A stretch of 64,000 bases of DNA from Timema cristinae (GCA_039000515.1 JBCFYV010000024.1:42233979-42297978); one strand, 5' to 3'; counted from the first letter of the stretch, positions 1 to 10,865 are shown. Notes: generated by a model not told the origin, from the letters alone. Program-made: numbers and translations.

Positions 1-31
1 GAAGAATGGGAGTGGCTGCATATTTCAACAA

Positions 32-186
32 GATGGAATGCCAGGCCTCCACCGTGGTTCGGATTCCACGTTAAACTGTAGGTCCTCCATTTCATCTCAC
101 AATCATCCTACCATTACACGTTAGCGTAAGTGCGTATAACCCGAACGGGTAGTTAGACGCGGTGCTAATAATAATAATAATAATAA
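32..186 (+). mobile_element. SINE-A, 5'-truncated
   Basis: It begins at GGAATGCCAGGCCTCC, runs through the CGTGG-N8-CCACG hairpin to the shared tail and (TAA)n. Most of the head is missing; the sequence at 1-31 is unrelated. Confidence 0.85.
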
Positions 187-403
187 CGCCTTTCGGCTGT
201 TGCCCGACATAGAACATCTGACTTGACAGTTATGCCACGCCAGGTTGTCTATGAAAGGGCTGATTTGTTGTTTGAGTACCGAGTCACTGTCGTGACTCTT
301 AACCTCGTGAATGAAATTAATACCTATGAAATGAAACATATGAAATGAGGCTGTAAGAGAATTACATGTGTATTAGTACTTTACCCTTTGAGGTGCAATT
401 TGT

Positions 404-838
404 GATTGTGTTGGGTCGTGGGAATTTGGGAGGATTTTCTTTTCTTGGGATGTGGGAAGGTGTGTTTAAGGTATGATGGTGAGTTGTGAATGATTGCGCT
501 GGGTCTCGGGAATTGGGGAGGATTTTCTTTTCTTGGGATGTGGGGAGGTGTGCTTAAGGTATGATGGTGAGTTGTGAGTGATTGTGCTGGGTCGTGGGAA
601 TTTGGGAGGATTTTCTTTTCTTGGGATGTGGGAAGGTGTGTTTAAGGAATGTGGTGAGTTATGAGTGTTTGCGTTGGGTCGCGGGAATTGGGGAGGATTT
701 TCTTTTCTTGGGATGTGGGTAGGTGTGTTTAAGGTATGATGGTGAGTGATTGCGCTGGGTCGCGGGAATTGGGGAGGATTTTCTTTTCTTGGGATGTGGG
801 ATGGTGTGTTTAAGGTATGATGGTGTGTTGTGTGTGAT
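404..838 (+). repeat. Minisatellite, five units of ~88 bp
   Basis: Units start near 404, 491, 579, 668 and 749. Each carries GATTGCGCTGGGTCGCGG, then GGGGAGGATTTTCTTTTCTT and GGGATGTGGG, then GGTGTGTTTAAGGTATGATG. Unit lengths vary from about 80 to 90 bp. The core resembles 1036-1060, just upstream of the mariner relic. Confidence 0.9.
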
Positions 839-1057
839 TTCGTGAGTCGATTTCCAGGAGGAGGATCGAATGGTTTAACTGACTGTAGGGAATAGGTTTG
901 ACGTGGATGGTTACATATCCATTCCCCATCTGGGGCCGACAGTGGGCCCGCGTTATTCTCTGGCTAGAAGTTTGACCTAGTCGGTTATCCCAGTGGAGTC
1001 CGGCGGTGGCAAAGGTTAAAAAGAGTTGCTTTTTGGGGTAGGGTTTTCTTTTCTTGG

Positions 1058-1350
1058 AATAACAAGATGGGTACCCAATTTATATGAATCCAGGGTGGCG
1101 TTGGCCCGAAATCGTGAAACGTTCCCAAACGGGTGAACTGTGAGCAAAGGTCTGTGGCCTGCGCGTTCCCCAGACATGACCACATGCGATCTTTGGGGCT
1201 ACCTAAGGGGGAGGATTTATGGGGATGAAAAACCGTACAATTCAGGAATTTCTGGAGAACATTCGTAACGTTATCGTGGACGTCGATGGTACAGTGTTGC
1301 AGATATCTACCTAAAGCGTGCTGACCTTGAGCTCAGAGGTTTATTGAGGC
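1058..1350 (+). pseudogene. Mariner/IS630-type transposase relic (C-terminal part)
   Basis: Pieces of a DDE transposase can be followed across three frames. A QDG block near 1062 corresponds to the usual QQDGAPPH. WPARSPDMTTCDLWGYLRG lies at about 1157-1213 and matches the conserved region leading to the last catalytic Asp (SPD...CD). A frame change then gives RTIQEFLENIRNVI. In-frame stops and shifts show it is long dead. Inverted terminal repeats were not found. SETMAR-like and Tc1/mariner relatives share this block, so the exact clade is open. Confidence 0.75.
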
Positions 1351-1626
1351 AGAAGAAAAGGCCACTACTAATATCTTCTTTAATGTAAGGTAATTTATCG
1401 AAACACATTTCATCTTATCATAGGGTATATACATTTACCCATTTATTGTATTGCACGGGGTTACTTCTTAATGACTCACCCTTAACCTAAATCTCATTCG
1501 ACCACTAACATTTTATTGAACAATTTTAACACGAGTATAATAATAGTAATAATAATATTTCACCATCATTCGTAGCACATTATGTAGGAAGATTAGGCCA
1601 GAACTAATGTACCGGGTGTATTAATC

Positions 1627-1840
1627 ATTTCCGTGGTTGCTCTTTCCATGTCCCGATGAGATGAGGCTGATTATATGTATGAGGGTGTAAAACCAGTGGA
1701 AACAGCAAACCCTGGTGACCTTTGATGTAACTTCCCTTTCGGGTAAAAAATACTAAAAGTATCAGCTGGGGTTCGAACCCGGGATTCCTCAACTTGTAGC
1801 CAGGTACGCAGACAACTACATCACAGGCCCGGTTAGAACG
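1627..1840 (-). mobile_element. SINE-G
   Basis: The minus strand carries a tRNA-like head (box B GGGTTCGAACCCC) and the body CCCGAAAGGGAAGTT and CATCTCATCGGGACATGGAA, shared with 20.8 and 50.6 kb. Confidence 0.75.
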
Positions 1841-2075
1841 TGTATAATTAAAAGCTATAGATATTTAGTCAATGATTTCAAATCATTACAGTTCATGAGC
1901 TATAACGGGTGGAATTTGCTATTTTATGTTTTTTGTGTACCAATGTGTAAAGTAGTTAATATATGGGGCTGAAATTTTTTCTATAAAAAGACATGAATAA
2001 GAACTGTACACAATTAAATAGTTATAATATTAATATTTCATTGAAGTATTTATATAAATAATATCAATGCTATGG
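1840..2075 (-). repeat. Orphan dispersed repeat, copy 1
   Basis: Read on the minus strand it is collinear with 25860-26062: AATTGTGTACAG, AAATTTCAGCCCCAT, TTAACTACTTTA, ATAAAATAGCAAA and AATGATTTGAAATCATTGA. No known family or coding content. Confidence 0.6.
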
Positions 2076-2192
2076 TCGAATGGCTTCACTGCTTGTTTCT
2101 AGTAAACGCCAGCAAAAGGCATTTCACTTTCCCTTTATTCCCTCCCCCCTGATTTAATTCAATCTACCATGACCTAACGCAATAGATATACT

Positions 2193-2465
2193 ATTATTAT
2201 TAGCACCGCGTCTTACTTCCCGTTCGGGTTATACGCACTTACGCTAATGTGTAATGGTAGGATGATTGTGAGATGAAATGAAGGACCTACAGTTTAACGT
2301 GGAATCCGAACCACGGTGGAGGCCTGGCATTCCCCACATTCACAAGATGTCTTGTCAGAGGTGAAGGAAGAGTTTGGAAATCAGATAAATCTTTGCCGGG
2401 ACCGAGGATCGAGCCCGGCCGCCAGTACAGAAGTCTGACACCTTATCCCTAGACCACCAGGTCAA
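2193..2465 (-). mobile_element. SINE-A, full length
   Basis: A perfect 13-bp target duplication, CAATAGATATACT, lies at 2180-2192 and 2466-2478. The head reads GGTGGTCTAGGG on the minus strand. Confidence 0.95.
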
Positions 2466-2795
2466 CAATAGATATACTGATAAAATAATATGCGTTTTTT
2501 TTAAAACTTGTATTCCCTCTTAATCCTCTAAAAACAAGAAATACCTGTTATAAACCTTGATACGTAGTAACTAGTTCAAGTTGGCCAGTTTGTAAAATAG
2601 TCCGTGTATCCAATTTTATAAAGGACGTATTGAAGGTTAATAGAGATATTTCGCTTGAATGTATACCTTGATTTTCTTTCAAATGGACATTCGTGTTATA
2701 CTTTACAAAATAAAAAAAAAGTTTTTTTTGTGGTAAACATTGATAACATTGTATTATGTTATTAGAGCTCTTTTATAGGGTTTGTTTACATCCAT

Positions 2796-3061
2796 TATTG
2801 TTTCCAGCCTATAGACTGAGTCAGTTTTTTATTCAAGACATATACTTTCCACCACCGGTTTGCTAGGCCTGTCATAGATTCATACTGCTTATAATCTATC
2901 TTAAGACTAGGATATGCACAACATCCAGTCCCAGGCCGTTAATTTATTAACGTGAAAGTGTAAACCCATATTTTCATTACTGATAGATTTTTGGCCATGC
3001 CGGGAATCAAACCCGGGACTTTTAGCTCAGTAAGCAGACACCCTACCAACTTATATAAGGT
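2796..3061 (-). mobile_element. SINE-E with the alternative (E2) 3' end
   Basis: The head has CCCGGGTTTGATTCCCGGCA on the minus strand. The 3' part (TTTCCACCACCGGTTT and GAGTCAGTTTTTT) matches 36830-36930 rather than the tail shared with SINE-D. Confidence 0.8.
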
Positions 3062-3325
3062 GTTAGACATATATATATATATATTTAAAGTATAATTACT
3101 TTGAGAAACTTATTTAAATTCAATATTCCTACACGGGAAAGTTAAAGTCCACCTCGTACACATTTACTACTTGTGAAACTTATTAAGTTGTGTTTCTCAA
3201 CTCACGCACAAATGAAATCCATATAAAGATATGAAAAATGCACTATAATTATTTCTACTATTGCCACCACCCAATAATTTGATCACAGGGTTTTATTCCC
3301 TTCTTTCTCCCTCCCCCTCCCTCTC

Positions 3326-3430
3326 AACGGGCTTCATGGTATAGTGGTCCAAGCCCATTCCCCCCTCGGCTGTTGATTAAGATTGAAAGAAACAAAGGTC
3401 CCGGGTTCGATTTCTATGTCCATGGATCAT
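3326..3430 (+). mobile_element. SINE-G head fragment
   Basis: GGCTTCATGGTATAGTGGTC and CCCGGGTTCGATTTC form boxes A and B, but the spacing is too long and the ends do not pair, so it is not a tRNA gene. Confidence 0.55.
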
Positions 3431-3493
3431 ATCTCGATTTTTATAATATTTTATTAATATGTATCTATAACCATTATGATAGGTTGTCTAATT

Positions 3494-3740
3494 ATTTTTT
3501 TTAGCACCGCGTATTATAATTACCCGTTAGGGCTATACGATTATGTAGTAACTACGCTCATGGTTTTAGAGATTAAGAAAGTTATATTTAGAGGAAATAC
3601 AACCCGCATTTGCGTGGATGGATAGTGGAAAACCACCCTCAATACTCCCAACCGAGATTCGAACCTTAATCTCCCCGTCATTGGCATTCTATCTAGTCTA
3701 CTGTGAGAGTAGCGTGTTAGACTACTAGGCCGCCGCAGAG
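3494..3740 (-). mobile_element. SINE-B
   Basis: The tail AGCACCGCGTATTATAATTA is on the left and the degenerate head (GCCGCCGCAGAGG) is on the right. Diverged, with no clear target duplication. Confidence 0.8.
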
Positions 3741-3996
3741 GGTTCAGGGTGTGTTGACCCGCTTTGTTTACTAGAAGCTTGTTAAAACAATTGTTTGAAA
3801 GAAATTGCAAAAAAACAAAAAAAAACATGGAGTGTACCTGTAAGCGAGCTATATCGACAGAGTGACCGCCGCCTTTATTGATAATAGTGTCACAATTAGC
3901 GAATGGAGGGTGTCATGTAGACAGCACAAAGAACTTTTCCAGCCGTTAATTTCAATTTTCTAGACCGTATTTGTTATGTATTTATTTTTAAAAAAA

Positions 3997-4052
3997 GTAG
4001 CTAGCGTACAACCCGAACGGTCAGTAAGATACGGTGCTAAATAAATAAAAAA
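3997..4052 (+). mobile_element. SINE 3'-tail fragment
   Basis: Only GCGTACAACCCGAACGGTCA, then GTAAGATACGGTGCTAA, survives. A full SINE-C follows 14 bp later. Confidence 0.7.
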
Positions 4053-4065
4053 ATCCAAGTAGCTG

Positions 4066-4337
4066 ACCCGTCTCGGTGGCGTAGTTAGCTAACGCGCTAG
4101 TTTCGTTTTGGGCTAGACCGCAGAGGACGGTGAGATCGAGGTTCAAATCTCACTTGGGTGAACTGGGGTGGTTTTTCCTAAATGGTTTTCGGCTCTCTCT
4201 CCACTCAAATGTGAGTTCATTTTCTCTATATTCAACCTTCCCAATTCCTAAACCATTAGCGTAATTAGTACTTAAGCGTATAACCATAATTGGTAGTAAG
4301 ACGTGGTGCTAAATATTATTATTATTATTATTTATTA
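4066..4337 (+). mobile_element. SINE-C, full length
   Basis: The target duplication AAGTAGCTG lies at 4057-4065 and 4338-4346. Box B is GGTTCAAATCTC, and the tail ends (ATT)n. Confidence 0.9.
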
Positions 4338-4522
4338 AAGTAGCTGCTCGTTTGTCTTCATGCCGCTGAGTTTGATCTCGTTCCAGGCACATGGCTTCAC
4401 AGAAAAATTCTGTAATAATTAATATTAAAAAGCTTAATCTTTAAAAATACAACCATTTAATATTCCTAAACTTTAATAATAATAAATTAATTTAAATCGC
4501 GCACGTCAGCTTTTACTTGCGA

Positions 4523-4720
4523 TTACTCTCTGGCGAAATACCAAAATGCATGGCATGTGTTTGGAAGGACCTTGGTTCCAATTGAGGCTATGGTCACGGT
4601 AGCACTGCATTCCGCCGAAATATCGTTCGGGCGTACTCTGACGACTCCTCCGATATTTTCAAACTCATGGTCCTCCATTAACTTGGTCATAATACAACCG
4701 TTAATTTCAACCAAATACAT
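4523..4720 (-). CDS. Unrecognised 65-codon ORF, head-to-head with the MADF exon
   Basis: The minus-strand frame begins MYLVEINGCIMTKLMEDHEF and is followed by a Val-rich stretch. It contains no SINE sequence, unlike most ORFs of this size here. Its ATG lies 86 bp from the MADF exon ATG, and the gap contains GACGTCAG, a CRE-like site. No family was recognised. It could be a chance ORF or the divergent partner of the MADF exon. Confidence 0.2.
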   Translation of the reverse strand: MYLVEINGCIMTKLMEDHEFENIGGVVRVRPNDISAECSATVTIASIGTKVLPNTCHAFWYFARE

Positions 4721-4805
4721 CCGACGTCAGACAGATTCAAATCGATTTTTTTTTGTGTCGAATTGTCAGATTTTCAAGAGATCGTCTGTACTCTATCTTG
4801 GTAAA

Positions 4806-4941
4806 ATGGTGGACTGTGAAAATTTAATAACTTTGGTATTTGAAAGAAAGAGTTTGTGGGATTTAAAAATCAATCTATATCATAATATAGATAATTCTAG
4901 GATTCTATGGCGTGAGGTTACGACAGAAATGGAAATTACAA
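4806..4941 (+). CDS. Candidate first exon of a MADF-domain protein (or transposon-derived relative)
   Basis: The ATG at 4806 opens a 45-codon frame, with residues CENLITLVFERKSLWDLK then a Tyr and LWREVTTEME, ending at a CAA|GTAAGT donor. The spacing of LI-x-LV, LWD, Tyr and W-R-E matches the first half of MADF domains, about 80-residue DNA-binding modules of Adf-1-type regulators and of PIF/Harbinger accessory proteins. The frame is open upstream to 4557, but that part is not MADF-like, so the internal ATG is preferred. No second MADF exon was found; a SINE-A lies 85 bp downstream in the presumed intron. It may be a true first exon, or a relic from a transposon or retired gene. MADF identity is by eye. 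Confidence 0.5.
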
Positions 4942-5024
4942 GTAAGTATTTTTATTTTAAATTAACTTGTTTGGCAAAAATGAGCGATTAATTTGGTTGG
5001 TTAAGAATATTTTAATTATTAGAA

Positions 5025-5026
<2 letters not shown>

Positions 5027-5074
<48 letters not shown>

Positions 5075-5222
5075 GCACCGCATCTTACTACCCGTTCGGG
5101 TTATACGCACTTAAGCTAATGTGTAATGGTAGGGTGATTGCGAGATTAAATGGAGGACCTACAGTTTAACGTGGGATCCGAACCACGATGGGCAAATTCA
5201 CAAGGTTGTGATTAATACACGA
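5027..5222 (-). mobile_element. SINE-A, internally deleted
   Basis: A long (ATT)n at 5027-5074 leads into the shared tail. Most of the head is absent and it ends near GTGATTAATACACG. It lies in the presumed intron after the MADF exon. Confidence 0.85.
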
Positions 5223-5317
5223 GAAAACAATAGAATGGGCTACTCTATAAGAATTAAACTCAAACGGCGTTCAAAATATTTGCCTGGTGTATGAAACGGA
5301 GTAAACAAATTACTTTT

Positions 5318-5536
5318 TATACCCCTATGTACTAATTACGTTAATGGTCTTAGGGATTAGGAAGATTATGTTCAGAGGAAGTGTTTCTGCATTTGTATGG
5401 AGGGGAAAAAATATTTTTTGGAAAAAATATACCCTCAGTACATCCGCACGAGATTCGAACCTCAATCTCCCCGCTATAGGCAGTCTAGTCTACTTCGAGA
5501 ATAGCGCGTTAGACCATGCGGTCACCGAAACGGATA
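5318..5536 (-). mobile_element. SINE-B
   Basis: The tail is eroded on the left. The head around ATGCGGTCACCGAAACGG is on the right, and box B is GAGATTCGAACCTC. Confidence 0.8.
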
Positions 5537-5549
5537 ACAAATAACTTGT

Positions 5550-6690
5550 TTCACGCTGTCGCGCAAGACATAACGAAGGTCACCATTAAAATTAAGAGCC
5601 AGACGAAAATGGCCATAACTGTCTCACTCCATCAAATTGTCTTACCTTGACGGATTACATAATGGCATTCTTTTACAAGCAGCACTATGCCGGAACCAGG
5701 CAAGGTAAGTTTGCTAGCTTTCAGTGTAAAAAAAAGCCCATAATATAGGAATAATCTCAAAGGTCACAACACTATAGATGGATTCCCTCTTAATAAAGAA
5801 TTTAAAATCTAAATTCTACTTTTGCAAATGTAGGCTCTGTTTATCATGATATATGACAGTGTTATAAGTCAGTCACGAGCTAAGTTTACCTGGATGACAG
5901 CTCTAAATGTTACTAGAAGTAATCCCTAATATATCACTACGCCAACAGCTGACATCTATCACTTTGGATCACTGTAATGAAAACAGATGGTAATATATTA
6001 ATGTGATAGTTAACCACAGTAATTTAGCCCAATATTATTTATATATTTATTTGAGGACGGACACAAAGTTTATTTATAGTTTTATTCCCCTTAAAAAAAT
6101 ACTAACACCACTTTCACAAAAACTTCTAACGAACATAGCTTCAAAATGGCGGCTGACGAATCTAAACCATATGATTGAACATAACGGTAAACAAGTTTTT
6201 TTACAATGATGCAGACAGGCAGTTGATGAAAATATTTTATTCAGTTAAATATTTCAAAATACGATAAAATAATCATAAAATCATTTATTGTATGTAAAAA
6301 AAATGACAACAATTTTCTCTTTTCCAAGTAAATATGATGCCTGTATAAAAAGATTTTGATGTGTGCACTATATTACACAAAATCAGTAACATTCCAAAAC
6401 GAAAAATAAGTACTTTTAATTATATTTAAAATATTGTTTTGAGTTGGATAAAAAGAAATTATTTAAAAAAATGAAATAGTATGAGAAAACTTAAGTTTAC
6501 TTTATTTTAAATGTAATATATAACAGGTAATTAAAGATCTTTACATTTATAACAAAACTGTGATCTTTTACAAGTGTTGGCAACCCAAAACCTAAACATA
6601 TGATTTTCGAACTGTCATCCAGGTAAAAACCTATCGTGAATGGAATATACCTTCAAGGTTCACACTTTGGCCCTATCTCATAAGCTATCT
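5550..6690. other. AT-rich stretch without recognisable genes
   Basis: It holds repeat S at 5640-5770 and an inverted pair of the word GTCATCCAGGTAAA (near 5896 and 6614). No coding sequence was recognised. Confidence 0.5.
5640..5770 (+). repeat. Dispersed repeat S, copy 1
   Basis: GTCTTACCTTGACGGATTAC, a middle part with AAGCAGCACTATGCCGGAAC, and CAAGGTAAGTTTGCTAGC match 37105-37215. CTTACCTTG and CAAGGTAAG are inverted about 70 bp apart. Confidence 0.5.
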
Positions 6691-6694
6691 TCTT

Positions 6695-7105
6695 CTTCAG
6701 TCAACAACCCTAAGGTTGGTTTGATTTGATTTCTATATTTCCGGTGCTGGGCATTTACTCAGCCTTTCGGTTGGTTAATGCTGCCTGCACCATCTGGTAG
6801 AAATCCCATATACTGAGGATTTCAGGAAAAGCTGTGATTTACCGTTACCTTCCAAACTGAATTTCTATGGGTGAGCGCGTAAGGGCCTACCAATTTTGCC
6901 GGGAAAGGTATTTTCACATGCCTTTCAGAGTTCTTTTACATGCCACAATCAACATGGGACCGACGGATTTACTTCCCCTCCGAAGAAAGTTATACCACGG
7001 ATTGCTATCGCTCAAGAAAGATCAGTCGACCTAGAATGGGTTCGAACCCACAAACATCAGGTCCTGAGGTGAGCTCTGTACCCCATGACCACCTAGGTCA
7101 ACCCA
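6695..7105 (-). mobile_element. SINE-D with an unusual 3' part
   Basis: The body 6850-7105 is standard (TTCTATGGGTGAGCGCG, GGGTTCGAACCCAC). At 6695-6850, instead of the tail shared with SINE-E, there is CAACCCTAAGGTTGGTTTGA, then a CAGCCTTTCGGTTGG block. Confidence 0.7.
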
Positions 7106-7840
7106 CTTTGGCGGCCGCGTGGTTTAACGCGCTACTATCACTATAGACTAGACTGCTTGGCGATGACGGGAATATCGAGGTTCGAATCTCGGTCGGGTGA
7201 GGGTGGTTTTCTAAAATTGTTTCTCATTCCTCCTTCACGCAAATGTGTGTACACTTCCTATAAATATAACCTTCCTCATCTCTAAACCACTATAGTAATC
7301 TATACTTATAAAATAACATGTCTTGACTGACTGACTGACTGACTGACTGACTGATTCATCATCGCCGAGCGCAAACTATCAAGGCTACAAGCATGAAATT
7401 CGGACTGTATATTCATTTTGTTATGTAGGCACCCACTAAGAAAGGATTTTAGAAAATTCCACCCCAAAGGGGTCAAAATAGGGGATGATAATATGTATGA
7501 AAGTCCGTCATTTTGAAAGTTACATAAACAAAATTTTGTATTTCGGTTATTGACGTAAAACAAATAAATACGTGTTTCAGGAATTTTGGAAATTTTATTT
7601 AATAAGGGATGAAAAAGGGGGTGAAAGTTTGTATCGAACTTGCATTATTTTTGATGTGAGGTCAAGTTATGGTCATCAACGTAACGTAATATTTTAAATT
7701 AATTTGTAAATACATATGTATATTTTCGTATTTGTATATAATCAACTTCCACGCGAGCAAAGCCGCGGGCAACAGCTATCTAGTTAATACATAAGTTTAT
7801 AAACCGAACGGTTAGTAAGACGAGATGGTAAAAAAAAAAC
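7106..7840 (+). mobile_element. SINE-B interrupted by the Helitron
   Basis: The head and body are at 7106-7298 and the tail at 7784-7840 (AAACCGAACGGTTAGTAAGA). The Helitron at 7299-7783 separates them. Confidence 0.9.
7299..7783 (+). mobile_element. Non-autonomous Helitron, complete, inserted in a SINE-B
   Basis: It begins TCTATACTTATAAAATAACA and ends GCTATCTAG, with a GC-rich ACGCGAGCAAAGCCGCGGGC region 10-25 bp before the end, as Helitrons have. There is no target duplication. The flanks GTAA and TTAATACATA join to restore the SINE-B sequence, an insertion between A and T, which is the Helitron rule. An internal (GACT)n run lies at 7325-7353. No Rep/helicase ORF is present. Confidence 0.85.
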
Positions 7841-8456
7841 CCACCTAAGTCGAACATGGAAGTGATATCATAATGTAATTCGTCAAGGTAAGCGTGCTTA
7901 CCTTTCAGGGTAAATGCATTGTATAATATACAAGTATTATGAAAGTGAACACAATGACGTGTCATGGAGTGTTTCCAGGGTACGTTGAGTTTGTTAGAAC
8001 TGTACCTGTGATTTGTTCTCAACCAATTCGTCCCCTTTATACTAATCATAAATGATATCTGCTCTACATACGTCGACTGGCAACGTATTTTCATTGAGAG
8101 CTGGTCAAAGAGTGTTCTACTGAGTGATGAAAACTATTCACAAGTACTTTTTTTATACAGGTTATAAGTACTCCAACAATACACCACGACACAACACTTA
8201 TTTAACAAAGGACAACATAAAGTTTTTACTGGAATGTACTTTTTACTATCTCCCTATTTCTAAACAATAATGAATCCCCAGCAGTACCGATATGAAATTT
8301 TCATGCATGACAAAAATTACCACACAATACATACCTTTTACATAATATTACTGGTTACTTTACATTCAAACTTATTCCAATCGATTATATTTATATATAT
8401 ATAATGACTCACACACATGTACACATATGGTATGTTATAATTACATATATATATAT

Positions 8457-8538
8457 AATTTTGTGAAATATGTATTTACTCGTGTGTATATATGTATATG
8501 TATATATACACACGAGTACATACATATTTCACAAAATT
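8457..8538. repeat. Near-perfect 38-bp-arm hairpin
   Basis: The arm 8457-8494 (AATTTTGTGAAATATGTATT...) pairs with 8501-8538 with one internal mismatch. The inner part is TA-rich. It could be a microsatellite-driven inversion or a small MITE. Confidence 0.8.
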
Positions 8539-8953
8539 AAATGAGTGTAAATGATCTAATTGAACAAACTTGTTATTCGAGTCAAATAGGTTACTTTTTT
8601 TGGTCTTAACGTTCATTTTAATATGTTTCATGTTGATATTTTATACTTTTCATTGTTTTTAAGTATGTAAGGTACATGAAAACAACTTAGTCAACTATTT
8701 TAACCTTTAGATTGTCACAGTTTAAATATTTTAAACATTAAAGAACATGTATGCGTTGTTAACATATTTTCAACCTATTTACTAGTATATCTAATTTATT
8801 CAACTAATAAGTTCATTATTGTTGGCATGCCAATTTCCCTATTACTTTTTCATACGTCATAACCTTCATATAACTTATATGCTTTATTTAAAGTATTCAC
8901 AAAACACTTTTTATAGTCTTTAACGCTTGTATGGTATTAATAACTCCAATATA

Positions 8954-9168
8954 CAGTAGCCCGGTGGCTTCTTTGGTTCTGACTGACACTCATAGCTGAC
9001 AGCTGACAGCTTTGAAAAGTTACCAGACCAAATTATGTATCCCTACGCCGAACCATATGATCTGCAAAAAACATGTGTTTAGCAGCTGTCAGGTATATAC
9101 CTGAATGTTGACTGTCAGAAGTCAGCTGTGAGCTGTCAGTCAGCACCAAAGAAGCCATGGGGCTACTG
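8954..9168 (+). mobile_element. TA-flanked MITE, family M1, copy 1
   Basis: The ends CAGTAGCCCGGTGGCTTCTT and AAGAAGCCATGGGGCTACTG are inverted repeats of about 50 bp, flanked by TA on both sides, as in the Tc1/mariner superfamily. The interior includes ATCCCTACGCCGAACCATAT. A copy at 62239 is inverted relative to this one. Confidence 0.9.
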
Positions 9169-9578
9169 TAATCAATGCCAGTTTCCACTATTCATTTTGC
9201 TTAACAGGTAATCCTATAACATGCTACTACTTAAAAAATATTCCATATGCACAGATTTATAATTTTTTGCTAATTAATCTCAGAACATTACTATTTAACA
9301 ATCTCAATGATGATTTTTTAGAAATGTTATCATACCTGTTTTATTTAACCTAATTCATGATAAATTAGTTTCTCCTTGAATAAATTATCTTTATTTTATG
9401 TTTCTCTTATTTTATATTGTTTAATTTACCTAAGAAGTTGTACCAATCAATTTAATTAGTTGTAACATCCAAGTACGTTCCTTATATTATAAATTAATAT
9501 TTCTCCTTACTACAACTATAATGAATATTACTGAAATGACAACATTATACTTTGAAAACATCCATCAAGAGAATGATC

Positions 9579-9580
<2 letters not shown>

Positions 9581-9613
<33 letters not shown>

Positions 9614-9880
9614 GCACCGCGTCTTACTACCCGTTCGGGTTATACGCTCTTACGCTAATGTGTAATTATAGGGTGATTGTGAGATGAAATGAAGGACCTA
9701 CAGTTTAACGTGGGATCCGAACCACGGTGGAGGCCTGGCATTCCCCATATTTACAAGATGTCTTGTCAGAGGTGGAGGAAGGGTTTGGTAATCAGACAAA
9801 TACGTGCTGGGACCGAGGATTGAACCCCGGACCCCAGCACAGAAGTCTGACACCTTACCCCTAGAACGCCAGGTCACCCT
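9581..9880 (-). mobile_element. SINE-A, full length
   Basis: The target duplication AGAATGATCTA lies at 9570-9580 and at 9881-9891 (minus the shared first base). Confidence 0.95.
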
Positions 9881-10227
9881 AGAATGATCTAAAATATATG
9901 CCCAATATAAAATATTAATAAGCATCTGTTTTAAAGTTAGTGTTGCAATGCATCATGTGTCAACATACAGAGTGTGAGTTAGTTGCTGCGCCACTCAATC
10001 AGATTTTGTTTTCTATTTTCTGCAAACTTGTGAATCAAGCTTAACCCTTTACAAGATAAATATCAGTTTCGAACCAGGTCTGGTGAATCCGACACTAGTC
10101 TTTAACAATAAATTTTAAATTTTACTAACCTTGAAGAAATCGAGCAGATCGACTTTTGTATACAGTACTTACTTCCTAACTGCCTGTTAGGGATTCCCGC
10201 AACTATACCAAATTGAGAAATTCGAAA

Positions 10228-10305
10228 TTTATAGCCAACAAAAAAGTTTTGCTATAAAAACTGCAAAAACACTAACCAGTTTTTTGCGTTCCCCACACTC
10301 CAACC
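10228..10305 (+). mobile_element. Family P MITE, right-end fragment
   Basis: AAAGTTTTGCTATAAAAACT, then GCAAAAACACTAACC and GCGTTCCCCACACTCCAACC, are followed by TTAA at 10306-10309. This matches the right ends of the complete copies. Confidence 0.65.
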
Positions 10306-10575
10306 TTAAAAGTAAACCGGTTAGAGGAGGATTTTACAAGGTCACAATAATAAAAACAGAGTGTATCACGAACATGAAACGGTGGTCATACGATCTAAAG
10401 CGTTACACTGGTAACGTAGAAGGTTGGTATTCGATTCTAGGCTGGATGCACGGAGTGATATTTCCTTCATATAATGTATCGCTGTGGATTCCCCATTCCC
10501 TCGTCACACTAATGCGGCTGCACTTACTCTGAGACATCATTATTCAACCTTATACCGTATATTAAACCACCAATA

Positions 10576-10842
10576 TTTTTTTACTATTATTATTTAACAC
10601 GGCGTCTTACTACTCGTCCTGGTGTACTAAGTACTAATTACGCTAATGAATTAGGGATCGGGAAGGTTGAATTTAAAGGAAGTGACCCCGTATTTGCGTG
10701 GAGGGAGAGTGGAAAACCATTTAGGTAAAAAATCACCCTCCAGTTCACCCGACCGAGATTTGAACTTCGATCTCCTTGTCCTTGGCAGTCGAGCTCAACA
10801 CGAAACTAGCGGTTAGCCAACTACACTACTGAGGTGGTTTAA
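10576..10842 (-). mobile_element. SINE-C
   Basis: The duplication ACCACCAATA/GCCACCAATA lies on the two sides (10566-10575, 10843-10852). Its internal head sequence shows a C-type GTAGTTGGCTAA, degenerate. Confidence 0.9.
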
Positions 10843-10865
10843 GCCACCAATAATCTCGCTGCGTA

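Larger units (their letters stand above)
7845..9580. other. AT-rich stretch without recognisable genes
   Basis: It holds the palindrome at 7887-7906, the 38-bp-arm hairpin at 8457 and the M1 MITE at 8954-9168. The 104-codon minus ORF at 7780-8094 starts inside repeats and resembles nothing known. Confidence 0.5.
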
